A stretch of DNA of 14,648 bases from an uncultured Prevotella sp. (GCA_900540885.1 UQHJ01000056.1:1-14648); one strand, 5' to 3'. Shown: positions 1-6,098, counted from the stretch's first letter. Translations and numbers: made by a program. Notes: generated by a model not told the origin, from the letters alone.

Positions 1-254
1 AATTACTTTATAACAAAAAATGAAACATGAAAGATAAATCAAAAGTTCTGAAAATGTATGGATATTATGTGAGATAAGTTGCAGTTTAAAAGTTGCGAAT
101 CTCTGACGGATTTTTGTAATTTTGCTCATGGATTTGAGTTTTGAGTATTGTTTTTTATCACATCTAAGTTACTCATGTTCCGTGATATACGGAAATACTC
201 AAAGCCTTTTTTATGCGATAAACTCAGCCTCAAACTCTAAATCTGAAATTTGAG
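1..254. other. AT-rich non-coding leader with small inverted repeats
   Basis: No credible gene lies here; the longest in-frame start is a 16-codon reading frame at 27-77 with nothing to support it. The stretch holds short dyads: TTCCGT (178-183) pairs with ACGGAA (189-194), enclosed by TTGAGTATT (141-149) and AATACTCAA (194-202). It also repeats TTGAGTTTT-like words. This could be the 3' flank of a gene to the left or an upstream regulatory region of thrS. The sequence does not show which. Confidence 0.5.
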
Positions 255-375
255 TTTTTATTTTGCTTTGCGTTCGGTTTGCACTAACTTTTTATAAGTT
301 AGGCTGCACCTCAGCAAAGCAAAATCAAAAAAATCTTTTTTTTATTTTGCTTTGCGTTCGGTTTGCACTAACTTT
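255..375 (+). repeat. 37-bp exact direct repeat with an inverted third arm
   Basis: Positions 255-291 and 339-375 are identical over 37 bases (core GCGTTCGGTTTGCACTAAC). The 12-base arm ATTTTGCTTTGC (260-271 and 344-355) also occurs inverted at 314-325. Copy 1 therefore forms an imperfect hairpin over 260-325: outer stem 12 bp, inner stem CTAACTT/AAGTTAG, loop TTTAT. Copy 2 can pair with the same inverted arm over 314-355: 12 bp, one mismatch, then 7 A-T pairs. Copy 2 runs into the thrS -7 box, whereas copy 1 has lost its final G. Similar GTTCGGTTTGCAC words recur upstream of genes in Bacteroidales genomes as far as I recall; copy number in this genome cannot be judged here. Confidence 0.85.
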
Positions 376-376
376 G
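346..376 (+). promoter_or_regulatory. Promoter of thrS, Bacteroidetes type
   Basis: A TTTG -33 box (346-349) and a perfect TAnnTTTG -7 box (TAACTTTG, 369-376) are separated by 19 bp, the canonical arrangement for the Bacteroidetes housekeeping sigma factor. The expected transcript start, near 383, leaves a leader of about 25 nt before the thrS ATG. The promoter lies almost entirely within the second copy of the 37-bp repeat. Confidence 0.72.
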
Positions 377-408
377 CGAGCAATTTAGAATAAAAATACC
401 AATTTGTT

Positions 409-2352
409 ATGGTTAAAATTACTTTTCCGGACGGATCAGTGCGCGAATATGAAAATGGCGTAACTGGTCTACAAATCGCAGAAAGCATATCGCAGCGCTT
501 GGCGCAAGATGTGTTGGCTTGCGGTGTGAATGGCGAAACGGTTGAACTCAATCGTCCCATTACCGAAGACGCTACTATCAATCTTTATAAATGGGACGAT
601 GAAGAAGGCAAGCATGCTTTCTGGCATACTTCGGCCCACTTGATGGCTGAGGCTATGCAGGAATTGTGGCCTGGTACTCAATTTGGCATTGGTCCTGCTA
701 TTGAAAATGGTTTCTACTACGACGTTATGCCTCCTGAAGGTGTAGCGATCAGTGAGGCTGACTTCTCAAAAATTGAGAAAAAAATGCTTGAATTGGCTCA
801 GAAGAAAGAAGCGCTCGTTCGTAAGGATATAGCAAAGTCAGATGCTATTAAGTTCTTTGCTGAACGTGGTCAGACTTATAAGAATGAGTTGATTGAAGAA
901 TTGGAAGACGGACATATCACTACCTATACGCAAGGTAACTATACAGACCTTTGCCGTGGTCCGCACTTGTTGAGCACAGCTCCTATTAAGGCTATTAAGG
1001 TGACGGCTGTAAGTTCGGCTTATTGGCGTGGTGATGAAAAGCGTCCTATGATGACACGCGTCTATGGTATCAGCTTCCCCAAGAAGAAGATGTTGGACGA
1101 GTATCTTCAGATGCTTGAAGAAGCTAAGCGTCGTGACCACCGCAAGATTGGTAAGGAAATGGAACTCTTCATGTTCTCTGACCTTGTAGGTAAAGGACTT
1201 CCGATGTGGTTGCCAAAGGGTACGGCTTTGCGCTTGCGTTTGGAAGACTTCTTGAAGAAGATACAGAAACGCTATGGCTATCAGCAGGTAATGACTCCTC
1301 ATATCGGTTCTAAAAACCTTTACGTGACTTCAGGCCACTATGCTAAGTATGGTAAGGATTCTTTCCAACCTATTCATACCCCTGAAGAAGGCGAAGAGTA
1401 TATGTTGAAACCTATGAACTGTCCTCACCACTGCGCTATCTTCGCTTGGAAACCTCGTTCTTATAAGGAACTTCCTTTCCGCTGCGCAGAGTTTGGTACG
1501 GTTTATCGTTACGAGCAGAGTGGTGAGCTCCACGGATTGACGCGTGTACGTGGCTTTACGCAAGATGATGCACATATCTTCTGTGCTCCTGAACAGGTAA
1601 AGGACGAGTTCCTTCGCGTAATGGATATTATCATGATTATCTTTAAGGCCTTGAAGTTTGATAAGTTTGAAGCTCAGATTTCATTGCGTGATAAAGTACA
1701 TCGTGAGAAGTATATCGGTTCGGAAGAGAACTGGGAACGTGCTGAACAGGCTATTATCGAGGCTTGCAAAGAAAAGGGATTGCCTGCTCATATTGAATAC
1801 GGTGAGGCTGCCTTCTATGGTCCGAAACTTGACTTTATGGTGAAGGACGCTCTTGGTCGCCGTTGGCAGTTGGGTACAATTCAGGTAGACTACAACTTAC
1901 CTGAACGCTTCCAATTGGAATATACGGGCGCTGATAACCAAAAACATCGTCCCGTCATGATTCACCGTGCACCATTTGGTTCAATGGAACGCTTCGTAGC
2001 CGTGTTGATTGAACATACAGCAGGTCACTTCCCCTTGTGGTTGACTCCTGATCAAGTAGCTATTCTGCCTATCTCTGACAAGTTTAATGACTATGCAAAG
2101 CAAGTTAGTGAGGAACTGAATGCGCAAGATGTTCGTGCTTATGTTGACGATCGTTCTGAAAAGATTGGTCGTAAGATTCGTGATAACGAGATGAAGCACG
2201 TTCCTTACTTGCTCGTAGTCGGTGAGAAGGAAGCTGCTGATGGTACTGTCGCTGTTCGCAAGCAAGGCGAGGGCGATCAAGGTGTGCTTTCAGTTGCAGA
2301 CTTTGCCAAGAAGGTAAATGATGAAGTGGCTGAAATGACAAAGGAATACTAA
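409..2352 (+). CDS. thrS: Threonyl-tRNA synthetase
   Basis: This class II aminoacyl-tRNA synthetase charges tRNA-Thr in the cytoplasm. It has 647 residues, close to the 642 of the E. coli enzyme, and appears complete. In order: an N-terminal TGS domain (about 1-62); an editing domain with HTSAH (73-77) and C182/H186 of LCRGPH, the four-ligand set that removes mischarged serine; then the catalytic core. The core shows motif 1 around GLPMWLPKG, zinc ligands C338 (MNCPHH), H389 (DDAHIF) and H519 (MIHRA), motif 2 (TRVRGF, 378-383) and motif 3 (GSMERF, 524-529). The C-terminal anticodon-binding domain occupies roughly 545-647. The ATG at 409 is chosen because TGS homology begins immediately and a good promoter ends 32 bases upstream. 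No Shine-Dalgarno sequence is seen, as is usual for the phylum. A terminator follows, so thrS is probably monocistronic. Confidence 0.98.
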   Translation: MVKITFPDGSVREYENGVTGLQIAESISQRLAQDVLACGVNGETVELNRPITEDATINLYKWDDEEGKHAFWHTSAHLMAEAMQELWPGTQFGIGPAIENGFYYDVMPPEGVAISEADFSKIEKKMLELAQKKEALVRKDIAKSDAIKFFAERGQTYKNELIEELEDGHITTYTQGNYTDLCRGPHLLSTAPIKAIKVTAVSSAYWRGDEKRPMMTRVYGISFPKKKMLDEYLQMLEEAKRRDHRKIGKEMELFMFSDLVGKGLPMWLPKGTALRLRLEDFLKKIQKRYGYQQVMTPHIGSKNLYVTSGHYAKYGKDSFQPIHTPEEGEEYMLKPMNCPHHCAIFAWKPRSYKELPFRCAEFGTVYRYEQSGELHGLTRVRGFTQDDAHIFCAPEQVKDEFLRVMDIIMIIFKALKFDKFEAQISLRDKVHREKYIGSEENWERAEQAIIEACKEKGLPAHIEYGEAAFYGPKLDFMVKDALGRRWQLGTIQVDYNLPERFQLEYTGADNQKHRPVMIHRAPFGSMERFVAVLIEHTAGHFPLWLTPDQVAILPISDKFNDYAKQVSEELNAQDVRAYVDDRSEKIGRKIRDNEMKHVPYLLVVGEKEAADGTVAVRKQGEGDQGVLSVADFAKKVNDEVAEMTKEY

Positions 2353-2383
2353 ATCCTATTATAATTATATAGGTTAACATAAG

Positions 2384-2449
2384 AAAGTAGATGCAAAAAG
2401 CAACTTCCTTTAGGAAGGTTTCGGCTTTTTGCGTCTACTTTTTGTTTAT
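2384..2449 (+). terminator. Intrinsic terminator after thrS
   Basis: The 18-bp stem pairs 2384-2401 with 2424-2441, with one G-T wobble as its only imperfection, and is followed by TTGTTTATTTT. The loop holds a smaller hairpin, TTCC (2405-2408) with GGAA (2413-2416). It lies 32 bases past the thrS stop and separates thrS from the infC operon. Confidence 0.85.
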
Positions 2450-2474
2450 TTTGGCGCAAAAAACGTTGATTTAC

Positions 2475-2505
2475 TTTGCATTTCTAAAAAGATAGCGTAA
2501 ATTTG
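2475..2505 (+). promoter_or_regulatory. Promoter of the infC-rpmI-rplT operon
   Basis: TTTG (2475-2478) and TAAATTTG (2498-2505) fit the Bacteroidetes -33/-7 pattern with a 19-bp spacer, the same geometry as the thrS promoter. Transcription would start near 2512, giving an unusually long leader of about 120 nt before infC. Confidence 0.75.
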
Positions 2506-2530
2506 CAGCCGATTAAATAAAAGGTTGAAC

Positions 2531-2607
2531 GTTTGAGAGTTTCAAAAAGTAATTAAAAGCCGATAAAAAAAAGAAGGTGAGATTGCAAAGCTCTTAAACT
2601 CTTAAAC
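2531..2607 (+). promoter_or_regulatory. Candidate regulatory leader of infC with alternative pairing
   Basis: GTTTGAGAGTTT (2531-2542) can pair over 12 positions, one a G-U, with AAACTCTTAAAC (2596-2607), ending 24 nt before the infC ATG. The right arm contains CTCTTAAA twice in tandem (2591-2598 and 2599-2606), so the left arm could also pair in a shifted register. The 5' part of the leader has an imperfect direct repeat around AGCCGAT (2507 and 2558 on). In Firmicutes L20 represses this operon through an infC leader. That the same happens here is only an inference. Confidence 0.4.
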
Positions 2608-2631
2608 ATAAAAAACTTAATATCCTAATTA

Positions 2632-3315
2632 ATGCCAGCACCGCAGAAGAATAATCGCCGCGACCGCAATAACAATAAACCTCAACATCGCATTAACGAA
2701 CAAATTCGTTGTCGCGAAGTCCGTATCGTAGGTGATGATGTAGAGTCACAAGTAATGCCTACTCGTCAAGCCATTCAGCTTGCACAACAAAAAGAGGTTG
2801 ACCTTGTAGAGATTTCTCCTAATGCCGAACCTCCTGTATGTCGCTTGATTAACTACTCTAAGTTCCTTTATCAGCAAAAGAAGCGCCAGAAGGAGCTGAA
2901 AGCAAAGCAAGTGAAAATCGAAGTGAAGGAAATTCGCTTCGGACCGCAGACTGATGAGCATGATTATAACTTTAAGTTGAAGCATGCGAAAGAGTTCTTG
3001 TCAGAGGGCGATAAGGTAAAGGCTTACGTATTCTTCCGTGGCCGTTCAATCTTGTTCAAAGAACAAGGTGAAGTACTTCTCCTTCGTTTCGCAAACGATT
3101 TGGAAGAGTATGGTAAGGTAGAGCAAATGCCTGTACTCGAAGGTAAGCGCATGATTCTTTTCATCGCTCCTAAAAAGACCGCACCTGCTAAAAAGACTGA
3201 GACTTCCGCAGAATCTGTTGCAGAAGAAGCAGAACAAAAGTCTACAAAGAAGGCTCCACAAGTAAAGGCAAAGAAAGAATATACTGGTCCCTTTGTTGAG
3301 GGCGAGGATTTCTAA
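2632..3315 (+). CDS. infC: Translation initiation factor IF-3
   Basis: IF-3 binds the 30S subunit, prevents premature 50S joining and proofreads initiator tRNA and start codon selection. The protein has 227 residues against 180 in E. coli. The N-domain begins near RINEQIRCREVRIVGD (about 19-34) and includes VDLVEISPNAEPPVCR. A lysine-rich linker helix follows (YQQKKRQKELKAKQ), then the C-domain with KEIRFGP, HDYNFKLKHAKEFL, GDKVKAYVFFRGR and PVLEGKRM. The extra length is an N-terminal Asn/Arg/Lys-rich arm of about 18 residues and a low-complexity Ala/Lys/Glu tail from about residue 180. The start is ATG, not the rare AUU of E. coli; a stop codon (TAA, 2626-2628) just upstream in frame rules out an earlier start. 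It is the first gene of an operon that would normally continue directly into rpmI. Confidence 0.97.
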   Translation: MPAPQKNNRRDRNNNKPQHRINEQIRCREVRIVGDDVESQVMPTRQAIQLAQQKEVDLVEISPNAEPPVCRLINYSKFLYQQKKRQKELKAKQVKIEVKEIRFGPQTDEHDYNFKLKHAKEFLSEGDKVKAYVFFRGRSILFKEQGEVLLLRFANDLEEYGKVEQMPVLEGKRMILFIAPKKTAPAKKTETSAESVAEEAEQKSTKKAPQVKAKKEYTGPFVEGEDF

Positions 3316-3340
3316 ATACATCCTTAATTCGCTCATAGAT

Positions 3341-3991
3341 ATGCTGAAGCTAAAGTCGGTTATATTTTTGGGTCTTTTTGTCTTGCTACAATCATGCTCT
3401 GAAAATGAACCATTTAATAAGATGAAATTGAAAAATGGTGAGATTATAAGTGTCGATGATAATAGCAATATAGAACAAATTTTGGAAGAGCCTTTGTATG
3501 TTGCAAATACAGAAAAACCAACAATAAAAGGAAATGAAGTCCCGTTAGATACTTTAGTTGGCTTTACTAAGGTCTCTTGTAAAAACGAGTGGAAACGTTT
3601 CAAAGTAGGACAATGGGCTAGAACTTATGGCTCGTTGAACTCTGATCTTTTTTATGGAAAATGGGAATTCTATTATAAAGAAATACCATGTAGAAGCAAT
3701 GAAATAGTAGTTGCTTACAATAAAATAAACGGATTGGTTGGTTTCTTACCATTAGGATATTCAGATGTTAGTAGTTTGTCTAAACCTATGGTAGCTTCGA
3801 ACCCCTATCAGCGTGGATTCAGTGTTTATCATATTAATTATGGTGGCAATGTCTTAGCTTATACGGCGTTATTGCATCTGAAATGTAATAAAGAAGGTGA
3901 TATTCTGAATTTCTATTATCCAATTTCTCCTGAAAAGTTGACTTGGGTAGTTGGAAGAGTACAAATTAATAAATACATTGGTAGTGAGTAG
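3341..3991 (+). CDS. Unrecognised lipoprotein inserted in the infC-rpmI operon
   Basis: I do not recognise this 216-residue protein. Its N-terminus (MLKLKS, then a hydrophobic run VIFLGLFVLL) ends in the lipobox LLQSC with Cys19, so it should be a lipoprotein exported by Sec and processed by signal peptidase II. The mature part is rich in Tyr, Trp and Asn, with no membrane segment or catalytic motif I can name. The ATG at 3341 is preferred over an in-frame start at 3293, which would overlap infC and put 16 unneeded residues before the signal peptide. The gene lies 25 bases after infC on the same strand and is presumably cotranscribed. Its composition is unlike its neighbours: 60-base stretches from 3361 and 3421 count 28% and 27% G+C, against 53% for a thrS stretch from 1501. 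This suggests acquisition from elsewhere. TAG at 3989 is followed directly by a second in-frame stop, TAA. Confidence 0.82.
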   Translation: MLKLKSVIFLGLFVLLQSCSENEPFNKMKLKNGEIISVDDNSNIEQILEEPLYVANTEKPTIKGNEVPLDTLVGFTKVSCKNEWKRFKVGQWARTYGSLNSDLFYGKWEFYYKEIPCRSNEIVVAYNKINGLVGFLPLGYSDVSSLSKPMVASNPYQRGFSVYHINYGGNVLAYTALLHLKCNKEGDILNFYYPISPEKLTWVVGRVQINKYIGSE

Positions 3992-4015
3992 TAAGTTTTT
4001 TCTTTGTTGAATGTA

Positions 4016-4201
4016 ATGTCATCTTCAAGAATGTTCGGGTGGACGACTCCTACTCCTCGTTTGGATGCAAGTACTTCAACTTTTGTTGGAAAAACTTATT
4101 TGATACATATATATGCAAATATGGCGGGACAGCGTGTTGCGTATTATTATCCTTACTCTCTAGAATGTTTAGAATGGAGCTTTCAAACAATTAATTTATA
4201 A
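4016..4201 (+). pseudogene. Partial tandem copy of the lipoprotein C-terminus
   Basis: This is a 61-codon reading frame from ATG 4016 (open from 3995; TTG at 4004 and 4007 are alternative starts), in the same frame as the preceding lipoprotein gene. Its C-terminal part aligns by eye with the lipoprotein's end: TYLIHIYANMAGQ against TALLHLKCNKEGD, then YYYPYSLECLEW against FYYPISPEKLTW. Shared positions are T, L, H, N, G, YYP, S, E, L and W. It has no signal peptide and no room for the rest of the protein. The simplest reading is a 3' remnant of a second, diverged tandem copy. A small expressed protein cannot be excluded. Confidence 0.6.
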
Positions 4202-4236
4202 AACGCTAGCGCGCTGCGTTCGGTATCTCACGCAGC
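4202..4236 (+). promoter_or_regulatory. Candidate hairpin leader of rpmI
   Basis: GCTGCGT (4213-4219) and ACGCAGC (4230-4236) form a perfect 7-bp GC-rich stem with a 10-nt loop, ending 36 nt before the rpmI ATG. A competing hairpin pairs AACGC (4202-4206) with GCGTT (4216-4220), sharing the same bases, so the two are mutually exclusive. No T-run follows, so this is not a classical terminator. In enterobacteria L20 represses rpmI-rplT through structures near the rpmI start; a comparable role here is inference. Confidence 0.4.
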
Positions 4237-4272
4237 CGCAGTGATATATTAACATAATAATAATAAAAGAAA

Positions 4273-4470
4273 ATGCCAAAAGTAAAGACTAATTCTGGTG
4301 CTAAGAAGCGTTTCGCTCTCACTGGAACGGGTAAGATCAAAAGACGTCACGCTTACCACAGTCACATTCTGACTAAGAAGACTAAGAAGCAAAAGCGTAA
4401 CCTCGACCACGTAGCTATCATCGATAGCACTAACCGTCGTCAGGTTCGTGAACTCCTTTGCCTCCGTTAA
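4273..4470 (+). CDS. rpmI: 50S ribosomal protein L35
   Basis: This 65-residue, strongly basic protein of the large ribosomal subunit is the full usual length of the family. Diagnostic features are the N-terminus MPKVKTNSGAKKRF, the TGTGKIKRRHAYHSHILTKK segment and the C-terminal IDSTNRRQVREL region. Codon choice is translation-optimised, unlike the upstream inserted lipoprotein gene. It normally follows infC directly; here it lies almost 1 kb downstream. It precedes rplT with a gap of 146 bases. Confidence 0.97.
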   Translation: MPKVKTNSGAKKRFALTGTGKIKRRHAYHSHILTKKTKKQKRNLDHVAIIDSTNRRQVRELLCLR

Positions 4471-4616
4471 TCTTCTTCGGAATAAGCACTGTAAGTTTAA
4501 ACAAAACGAATCTTTTATCTTTCACATTAAAGTCTAACCGGATGTTTAGCTACCAAGTTCGTCAGTCATAATTTAGTAGAGTCTGTCGGCGCTAACTTCC
4601 AAAATGTAACAACAAA
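4471..4616 (+). other. Long rpmI-rplT spacer
   Basis: This 146-base gap holds no gene. I see no complete promoter: TATCTTTC, near 4517, is one base off the -7 consensus and has no -33 partner. There is no terminator-like stem with a T-run, so the two ribosomal genes are probably still cotranscribed. Confidence 0.5.
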
Positions 4617-4961
4617 ATGCCAAGATCAGTAAATCACGTAGCTTCAAGAGCTAAGCGTAAGAGAATTCTCAAGCTCACCCGCGGTTACTATGGTGCCCGC
4701 AAGAACGTTTGGACCGTTGCCAAGAATACTTGGGAAAAGGGTCTGACCTATGCTTTCCGCGATCGTCGTAACAAGAAGCGCAACTTCCGCGCTCTTTGGA
4801 TTCAGCGTATCAACGCTGCTGCACGTCTCGAAGGTCTCTCTTACTCACAACTCATGGGTGGATTGCACAAGGCTGGTATCGAGATCAACCGTAAGGTGCT
4901 CGCTGACCTCGCTGTCAACAACCCTCAGGCTTTTAAGGCCATCGTAGCTAAGGCTAAGTAA
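4617..4961 (+). CDS. rplT: 50S ribosomal protein L20
   Basis: This 114-residue 23S rRNA-binding protein is needed early in large-subunit assembly and is a known repressor of its own operon in several bacteria. It shows the family N-terminal signature MPRSVNHVASRAKRKRILKL, then RGYYGARKN and the conserved core FRDRRNKKRNFRALWIQRIN, with SYSQLMGGL and the C-terminal helix DLAVNNPQAF. Length matches the usual 115-120. It is the last gene of the operon, with a terminator 31 bases downstream. Confidence 0.98.
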   Translation: MPRSVNHVASRAKRKRILKLTRGYYGARKNVWTVAKNTWEKGLTYAFRDRRNKKRNFRALWIQRINAAARLEGLSYSQLMGGLHKAGIEINRKVLADLAVNNPQAFKAIVAKAK

Positions 4962-4991
4962 AATTATAGAGCCTCATTTACGAGAAGATTG

Positions 4992-5039
4992 AAGGAGAAA
5001 GTTCTTTTACCTCTTATGGTAAGAGCTTTCTCCTTTTTT
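4992..5039 (+). terminator. Intrinsic terminator after rplT
   Basis: AAGGAGAAAG (4992-5001) pairs with CTTTCTCCTT (5026-5035); the stem continues inward through TTTTACC/GGTAAGA, and a run of T ends at 5039. It ends the translation operon 20 bases before the end of the convergent nitroreductase gene. On the minus strand no good T-run follows the stem, so it appears to work mainly in the plus direction. Confidence 0.85.
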
Positions 5040-5058
5040 GTTGTTTATTGGCAGGCGT

Positions 5059-5568
5059 TTAGGCATATTCTACGATGTCGCTAAGTGCGAAACGCTTTTT
5101 CTCATTTTGTGGACAGTCAGGTGCGATGTGTCCTATGGGGATAATGACGGCAGCTTCATAGCCGTCAGCGTTAAAGTAAGTTTGCATCTTATTAGTATCG
5201 AAGTTGCAAACCCAGCACGAACCTAATCCACATTCTGTCGCTGCAAGGCAAATGTGCTCGGCTGCTATGGCAATGTCAATGTCGGCATGAGCGTGTTGAT
5301 CGTAGGCTCTTGTCCAGCAGGTGTGCTCGTTTTTCATGCAAATGATATAGAGTGGAGCGGTGGCAAACCAATCGCGATTGTATGTCTCGCGAAGTTTGGC
5401 TTTTGCTTCTTCGCTCTTTACAACGATAAACTTCCAGGGTTGTTTGTTGACAGCAGAGGGTGCCAATCGTGCACATTCTAATAGGTAGTGAAGTTGTTTA
5501 TCACTTACAGCTTCTGTCGTGTACTTTCGAGCAGAAAAGCGTTTTGTTACAAGATCTTTAAAGTCCAT
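5059..5568 (-). CDS. Small FMN-dependent nitroreductase family protein
   Basis: At 169 residues this matches the short nitroreductase-like flavoproteins common in Bacteroidetes, which reduce nitro compounds or other electrophiles with NAD(P)H through FMN; the true substrate is unknown. Family marks are the N-terminal RFSARKY (10-16; the FMN-phosphate-binding R-S-x-R pattern), LAPSAVNKQPWKFIVV (35-50), the ECGLGS segment (112-117) and PIGH (144-147). Cysteines are frequent for its size, with a cluster near 113-121 and others at 77 and 84. The gene is second in a minus-strand pair, 12 bases after the stop of the YciH-like gene, so the two are probably cotranscribed. It faces the rplT operon tail to tail. 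Confidence 0.88.
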   Translation of the reverse strand: MDFKDLVTKRFSARKYTTEAVSDKQLHYLLECARLAPSAVNKQPWKFIVVKSEEAKAKLRETYNRDWFATAPLYIICMKNEHTCWTRAYDQHAHADIDIAIAAEHICLAATECGLGSCWVCNFDTNKMQTYFNADGYEAAVIIPIGHIAPDCPQNEKKRFALSDIVEYA

Positions 5569-5580
5569 GGAGTGATGCTT

Positions 5581-5997
5581 TTATTTCGTTTGTGTATAGC
5601 CTTCTTTTATTAATAGATTCTTTAATTTAGAACGCAAGTCGCCTTGCATAATAATCTCGTTATCTTTGGCCGTTCCTCCAACACCGCATTTTTGTTTTAA
5701 CAATTTGCAGAGAGTTTGCAAGTCGGCGGTAGTTCCAATGAAACCACTTACGATAGTAACCGTTTTACCACCACGCCCTGCACGTTCCATTCTGATGCGC
5801 AGCTTTTGATGTTTGTTGGGTAAGGTCTCTGCTTCTTCAATTATCTCTTCGGTATAGGCAAAGTCGTTATTTGTAGAATAGACAATGCCTTCTCTCTTTT
5901 TGCGAGTAACGTTGTGTTGAGGAGTGTTATCCACATCGTTATCTTGTGGTGTTACCCCCGTGAGTGCGCTTAAAGCGTCTTTCCAATCTGTTGCCAT
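5581..5997 (-). CDS. yciH: SUI1/YciH-type translation initiation factor
   Basis: This bacterial homologue of eukaryotic eIF1 has 138 residues. The C-terminal SUI1 domain spans about 63-135, with the signature GRGGKTVTIVSGF (74-86) and LLKQKCGVGGTAKDNEIIMQGD (99-120). The N-terminal 60 residues are polar and acidic and look largely disordered, except for the GIVYSTNNDF segment typical of YciH proteins. In E. coli YciH acts during stress as an initiation inhibitor on the 30S subunit; the same role here is presumed from the family. It is the first gene of a two-gene minus-strand unit with the nitroreductase and is divergent from the metal ATPase. Confidence 0.93.
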   Translation of the reverse strand: MATDWKDALSALTGVTPQDNDVDNTPQHNVTRKKREGIVYSTNNDFAYTEEIIEEAETLPNKHQKLRIRMERAGRGGKTVTIVSGFIGTTADLQTLCKLLKQKCGVGGTAKDNEIIMQGDLRSKLKNLLIKEGYTQTK

Positions 5998-6022
5998 GAT
6001 GTTATCTTTATTACTTTTGTTA

Positions 6023-6030
6023 CAAATGTA
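6023..6030 (-). promoter_or_regulatory. Putative -7 box of the yciH transcript
   Basis: On the minus strand this reads TACATTTG, a perfect TAnnTTTG, 25 bases upstream of the yciH ATG. No TTTG is found at the expected -33 distance, so the call rests on one box and its position. Confidence 0.45.
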
Positions 6031-6098
6031 GGTATATTTTTGTATTAATAGGTCTGTTGCTTCACTTTATGTTTTGATTTTGGTGCGCTTCATGCTTT

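Noticed and set aside
27..77. 16-codon frame in the leader as a possible leader peptide for thrS
   Set aside because: It contains no threonine codons and lies more than 300 bases upstream of the predicted thrS transcript start.
260..355. Invertible (phase-variable) promoter like those of Bacteroides capsule loci
   Set aside because: The arms are only 12 bases, no recombinase is nearby, and thrS is expected to be essential, so switching it off is unlikely.
838..1302. 154-codon open frame on the minus strand inside thrS
   Set aside because: It is fully overlapped by the well-supported thrS reading frame and its translation shows no recognisable motif.
2626..2634. Rare ATT start for infC as in E. 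coli
   Set aside because: The upstream in-frame TAA at 2626-2628 and the ATG at 2632 leave no ATT start in frame before the conserved region.
3293..3340. Longer start for the lipoprotein, overlapping infC
   Set aside because: It would add 16 residues ahead of a complete signal peptide and lipobox.
3046..3603. 185-codon minus-strand frame across the infC-lipoprotein junction
   Set aside because: It spans two plus-strand genes, one of them certain (infC), and has no domain features; the AT-rich DNA explains its Phe/Leu/Ser-rich translation.
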